From an uncultured Thermomicrobiales bacterium (GTDB lineage: Bacteria > Chloroflexota > Chloroflexia > Thermomicrobiales > UBA6265), in assembly GCA_902806365.1 (NCBI GenBank), contig CADCWJ010000386.1:1-7686 (forward strand): DNA of 7,686 nucleotides, written 5' to 3'. Below the pieces are notes generated by a model. That model ran no database searches. It saw only the letters and a program-made list of their open reading frames with translations, and was not told the origin of the DNA. Position numbers and translations under genes: made by a program. Positions 4,521-7,686 of this stretch are shown here, piece by piece. How positions within the stretch are numbered: position 1 is the stretch's first letter; each line of letters opens with the position of its first letter.

Positions 4521-4985
4521 GTGACTCAATCCCTGCGGGATACGTTGACCGCCGACATGAAACAGGCGATGCGCGATCGGGATAACGAGGCGCGGGACAC
4601 GATCCGCTTCCTTCTCTCCGCCGTCAAAAGCGCGGAGATCGACAAGCGGGAACCATTGACCGGCGATGAGGAGATCGCCCTTCTGCGATCCCAGGCAAAG
4701 CAGCGCCGCGATTCCATCGCGCAGTTCCGAGCCGGCAAGCGGGACGATCTTGCCGATCGGGAGGAGTCCCAGCTCGCCGTGCTGGAACGATACCTGCCCC
4801 GGCAGATGACCGACGAGGAACTGGAGACGTTTGTCCGTGAGGGCATCGCCGAAGCGGGCGCGACCTCTCCGAAGGACATGGGCAAGGTGATGGGAATGCT
4901 CACCCGGCGCTCGGGCGGGCGCGTCGATGGTGGGCGCCTGTCGACGGCCGTTCGCACGGCCCTGACCAGCGGCGTCAGTGGCTGA
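4521..4985 (+). CDS. GatB/YqeY domain-containing protein
   Basis: A 154-aa stand-alone YqeY protein, related to the C-terminal tail domain of the GatB subunit of tRNA-dependent amidotransferase. Typical features: an N-terminal helix LRDTLTADMKQAMRDRD (5-21), TIRFLLSAVKSAEIDKRE (27-44), a central EEIALLRSQAKQRRDSIAQF helix, the YLPRQMTDEEL motif (91-101), and a C-terminal small domain with SPKDMGKVMGMLTRRSGGRV (116-135) and the DGGRLSTAVR end. The length is normal for the family. The GTG start is supported by a very strong Shine-Dalgarno. The last 8 nt overlap the start of ybeY, which suggests coupled translation. The exact function of YqeY proteins is not settled; a link to tRNA or aminoacylation is inferred from the GatB similarity. 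Confidence 0.95.
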   Translation: MTQSLRDTLTADMKQAMRDRDNEARDTIRFLLSAVKSAEIDKREPLTGDEEIALLRSQAKQRRDSIAQFRAGKRDDLADREESQLAVLERYLPRQMTDEELETFVREGIAEAGATSPKDMGKVMGMLTRRSGGRVDGGRLSTAVRTALTSGVSG

Positions 4986-5460
4986 ACTCGCCCTGACGCT
5001 GACCGTCGACACTCGCACTCCGGTTCCAGACCGCCTGACTGCGTCGAGGCTTGAGAGCCTCCTGTCGTTCGTCCTGCGCGCCAATGGCGCCGCTGGGGCG
5101 TGGGTGCTCGCTTTCCGGTTCACCACCGATGCGGAGATCCAGCGACTGCACTACCAGTTCATGGGTCTCGATTCTCCGACCGATATCATGACCTTTCCAT
5201 ACGCCGGCCCTGGTGATGCTCCGTACGGCATGCCGGAGAACGAACGTGCCGGAGGCGATATCGTGATCTCCGTCGAACGTGCGACGGCCCAAGCCGGGGA
5301 CGCCGGATGGAGCGAGCTCGACGAGTTGCTGTTCCTGTCTATCCACGGCACCCTGCATCTGCTCGGCTGGGATGACCAAAATCCGCGATCGCGAGAAGCC
5401 ATGCTGCGTCGGCAGGAGAACCTGCTTGGCGAGTGGAAAGCCGCTTCCGTGACCCCTTAG
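4978..5460 (+). CDS. ybeY: Endoribonuclease YbeY (rRNA maturation factor)
   Basis: A 160-aa zinc-dependent endoribonuclease of the UPF0054 family, involved in 16S rRNA 3'-end maturation and ribosome quality control. Motifs: RLHYQFMGLDSPTDIMTFPY (56-75), matching the N-x-x-x-R-x-x-x-x-x-TDVLSFP region; GGDIVISVERA (92-102), the conserved GDI(V/A)IS strand; and SIHGTLHLLGWDD (121-133). The usual metal motif is H-G-x-L-H-L-x-G-Y-D-H; here His123 and His127 are kept, but the third ligand is Asp133. The start is GTG at 4978, inside the YqeY gene (8-nt overlap), so it is probably translated by coupling; no separate Shine-Dalgarno is striking. It is the last gene of the HIT-yqeY-ybeY operon. The family call is secure. 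Whether Asp133 alters metal binding is open. Confidence 0.93.
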   Translation: MAELALTLTVDTRTPVPDRLTASRLESLLSFVLRANGAAGAWVLAFRFTTDAEIQRLHYQFMGLDSPTDIMTFPYAGPGDAPYGMPENERAGGDIVISVERATAQAGDAGWSELDELLFLSIHGTLHLLGWDDQNPRSREAMLRRQENLLGEWKAASVTP

Positions 5461-5895
5461 GACCCCGTGTGCGGAATGCCGGTGCTGTCGGTGTGGCTGT
5501 CTCCCATCTGGGCACATGCTGCCAAGGACCACGGTCCCGGAATCCGTCACCAACCGTCGTCGCGCCGCGGGCCGACGCCAGGACGCGAACCAGTTGCTGA
5601 CGAGGGTGCATCGATCTCCCAGTCCCCGGATTGGGCCTGCGCGAGTCCCAGCACGCACCTTTACTGAAAGCATGGCGGCGTGCAACTACGGGCAAACAGG
5701 CGTTCGAAAGTCCCTTCCATCGTGATTCGGTATTCGATATTCGGTATCGGGAATCGAGTGGATCGGGAGCGGATACCTGCCGTCTGCTGGATATTGAGGC
5801 ATCGAACGAGGCAGGCACATAAGCGGAAACACTCCCGGAAGGGACTCCTGGGCATTGTCCTGGAGCGGTCATGATGCTTGAGCACTATTCGGAAC
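5461..5895. other. Non-coding region between convergent genes ybeY and the SDR gene
   Basis: No gene is supported in these 435 bases; all open frames are short, lack ribosome binding sites and show no family motifs. GGACC/GGTCC (5526-5537) is a small palindrome soon after the ybeY stop. Most of the structure is in the 138-bp inverted-repeat segment listed separately. Transcription terminators for both flanking operons are expected here, but no hairpin with a T tract was found. Confidence 0.55.
5709..5846. repeat. 138-bp segment bounded by 10-bp perfect inverted repeats
   Basis: AGTCCCTTCC (5709-5718) and GGAAGGGACT (5837-5846) are exact reverse complements. Nested inside are CCTGCC (5776-5781) with GGCAGG (5810-5815), and a cluster of short repeats in which ATTCGGTAT occurs at 5725-5733 and again at 5739-5747, joined by TCGATA. 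The arrangement resembles a miniature inverted-repeat element or a dispersed intergenic repeat with RNA-folding potential. No target-site duplication is seen next to the ends and it has no coding capacity. Confidence 0.4.
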
Positions 5896-6675
<780 letters not shown>

Positions 6676-6681
6676 GGAACA

Positions 6682-6687
6682 CTCCTT
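6682..6687 (-). promoter_or_regulatory. Ribosome binding site of the SDR gene
   Basis: On the minus strand AAGGAG stands 6 nt before the ATG at 6675, within the 33-nt gap after the upstream gene. It supports that start and independent translation of the second cistron. Confidence 0.65.
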
Positions 6688-6708
6688 GGCGATTTCCCCG
6701 GCGGTTGG

Positions 6709-7686
6709 CTACGGCCGGTGTCGATCGATCCTGTACCGCTCGATGGTCGCATCGTTGAGCTTGACGCCAAGCCCGGGCCGGTCGGGGAGCTTGACCGTCC
6801 CATCCGCCGCGGGGGAAATCGGTTCCTCGAACAAGTCCGACCGGAGCGGGTTGATGTTCTGGTCGAACTCCAGCAGGCCGGCATTGGGGAGCGAGGCAAT
6901 GAGGTGCATGTTCGCGATGGAGCTCACCGCTGAAGAGAAGACGTGGGGAATCACCGGCAGCCCGTATGCCTGGGCGAGAGCTGCCACCTTCCGGCACTCC
7001 GTGATGCCTCCGGTCCAGATCGCGTCCGGCTGCACGATATCGACGGCACGCCGGGCGATGAGCTCGCGGAATCCCGGCAAGCCGGTCTCCGTCTCGTACC
7101 CCGCCACCGGGGTATCGAGGCGGTGGGCGACAAGTGCACTTCCCTCGATGTCGTCCGTCGCCACCGGCTCCTCCAGCCACCGGATGTCGAACGGCTCCAC
7201 TTCGCGCATGAACTTGAGCGCGACAGACGGCGTCCAGGCGTTGTTGGCGTCGATCGCAAGACCGACCCCGGGACCGATCGCCTGACGGGCCAGCCGTACT
7301 CGCTCGACGTCCTCTTCCAGCGAGCTGGTCGCATAGCCGGGTTCCGGCATGTCATGGAGCAGGTTCGACATGACCTCGGGATTGCGGCCGACCTTGATCT
7401 TGACGACCCTGTACCCCCGCGATGCGTATGTGCCGACTTCTTCGGCCAGGGCGTTCGGGTCCTTGTCCTGAGCGTAGAACCCCGCGGACGCATAGGCGTC
7501 GAGCGTGTCGCGGTAGGCGCCGAGAAGCCGGTAGAGCGGAGTTTCCGTAGCCTGTCCGATGATGTCCCAGAGGGCAATGTCGATCCCGCTGATCGCCATC
7601 ATCAGCATGCCGCGCCGCCCGCGTTGGTGCGCACGCGAGGCCATCATGCTCCAGAGCCGTTCGACCGTGAACGGGTCCCGACCGAG
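6709..7686 (-). CDS. Mandelate racemase / muconate lactonizing enzyme family protein, N-terminus missing
   Basis: An enolase-superfamily enzyme, probably a sugar-acid dehydratase or related lyase/isomerase. The frame is open to the right edge (visible residues begin LGRDPFTVERLW), so about 80-100 N-terminal residues lie outside; the ATG at 7647 is internal. In visible-fragment numbering (325 aa): GIDIALWD (34-41); the catalytic KIK (Lys96, Lys98); metal ligands Asp146 (DANNAW), Glu172 (WLEEP) and Glu198 (GYETETG); Asp221 in VQPDAIWTGGITE; and the likely general base His248 in IPHVFSSA. This K-x-K plus His/Asp arrangement is that of the mandelate racemase subgroup. After the KIKVG strand there are about 20 extra residues (around NPEVMSNLLHDMPEPGYATS) before the usual EEDVERVRLAR helix. 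It is the upstream partner of the SDR gene in a two-gene or longer operon. The family is certain; the substrate is not. Confidence 0.92.
   Translation of the reverse strand, partial: LGRDPFTVERLWSMMASRAHQRGRRGMLMMAISGIDIALWDIIGQATETPLYRLLGAYRDTLDAYASAGFYAQDKDPNALAEEVGTYASRGYRVVKIKVGRNPEVMSNLLHDMPEPGYATSSLEEDVERVRLARQAIGPGVGLAIDANNAWTPSVALKFMREVEPFDIRWLEEPVATDDIEGSALVAHRLDTPVAGYETETGLPGFRELIARRAVDIVQPDAIWTGGITECRKVAALAQAYGLPVIPHVFSSAVSSIANMHLIASLPNAGLLEFDQNINPLRSDLFEEPISPAADGTVKLPDRPGLGVKLNDATIERYRIDRHRP

Noticed and set aside
5820..5850. A riboswitch before the SDR operon
   Set aside because: The region lies downstream, not upstream, of the minus-strand genes, and no known riboswitch core was recognised.

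Overview
The window is GC-rich bacterial DNA with GTG and TTG starts alongside ATG, clear Shine-Dalgarno sequences and short intergenic gaps inside operons. The base composition, the Tat-exported SH3b protein and the HIT / YqeY / YbeY cluster would fit a Chloroflexota lineage (Thermomicrobia-like). That placement is an inference from gene style; another high-GC group such as Actinomycetota is not excluded.

Left part (1-2261, + strand). A 446-base non-coding leader holds two identical 15-bp copies of a short palindromic motif 47 bp apart, a 12-bp palindrome and two small hairpins. It precedes a 244-aa protein with a twin-arginine signal and three SH3b domains. Two GC-rich hairpins follow it. 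Next is a 243-aa serine peptidase of the S51 family (dipeptidase E / cyanophycinase type).

Middle (2262-3223), a decay zone. The identifiable coding remnants are all on the minus strand: a GNAT acetyltransferase broken at both ends, a 52-aa hypothetical ORF with an A7 tract, and the C-terminal half of a YCII/DGPF protein whose N-terminal half is missing. Between them lies a + strand segment with exact tRNA T-arm/acceptor-3'-strand/CCA geometry but no 5' half. This is the most unusual part of the window and reads like a site of past insertion or deletion at a tRNA-derived sequence.

Housekeeping block (3224-5460). Formamidopyrimidine-DNA glycosylase (minus) is divergent from a + strand operon of a HIT-family hydrolase, a GatB/YqeY-domain protein and the endoribonuclease YbeY. 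The last two overlap by 8 nt. YbeY has Asp in place of the usual third zinc-ligand His.

Right part (5461-7686). A 435-base non-coding stretch between convergent genes contains a 138-bp segment bounded by 10-bp perfect inverted repeats and carrying TTCGGTAT-type short repeats. Beyond it is a minus-strand operon: an enolase-superfamily (mandelate racemase type) enzyme that runs off the right edge, then, 33 nt downstream, a short-chain dehydrogenase resembling sorbitol/polyol dehydrogenases. Together they suggest catabolism of a sugar acid or polyol. No CRISPR array, complete RNA gene or complete mobile element is visible.
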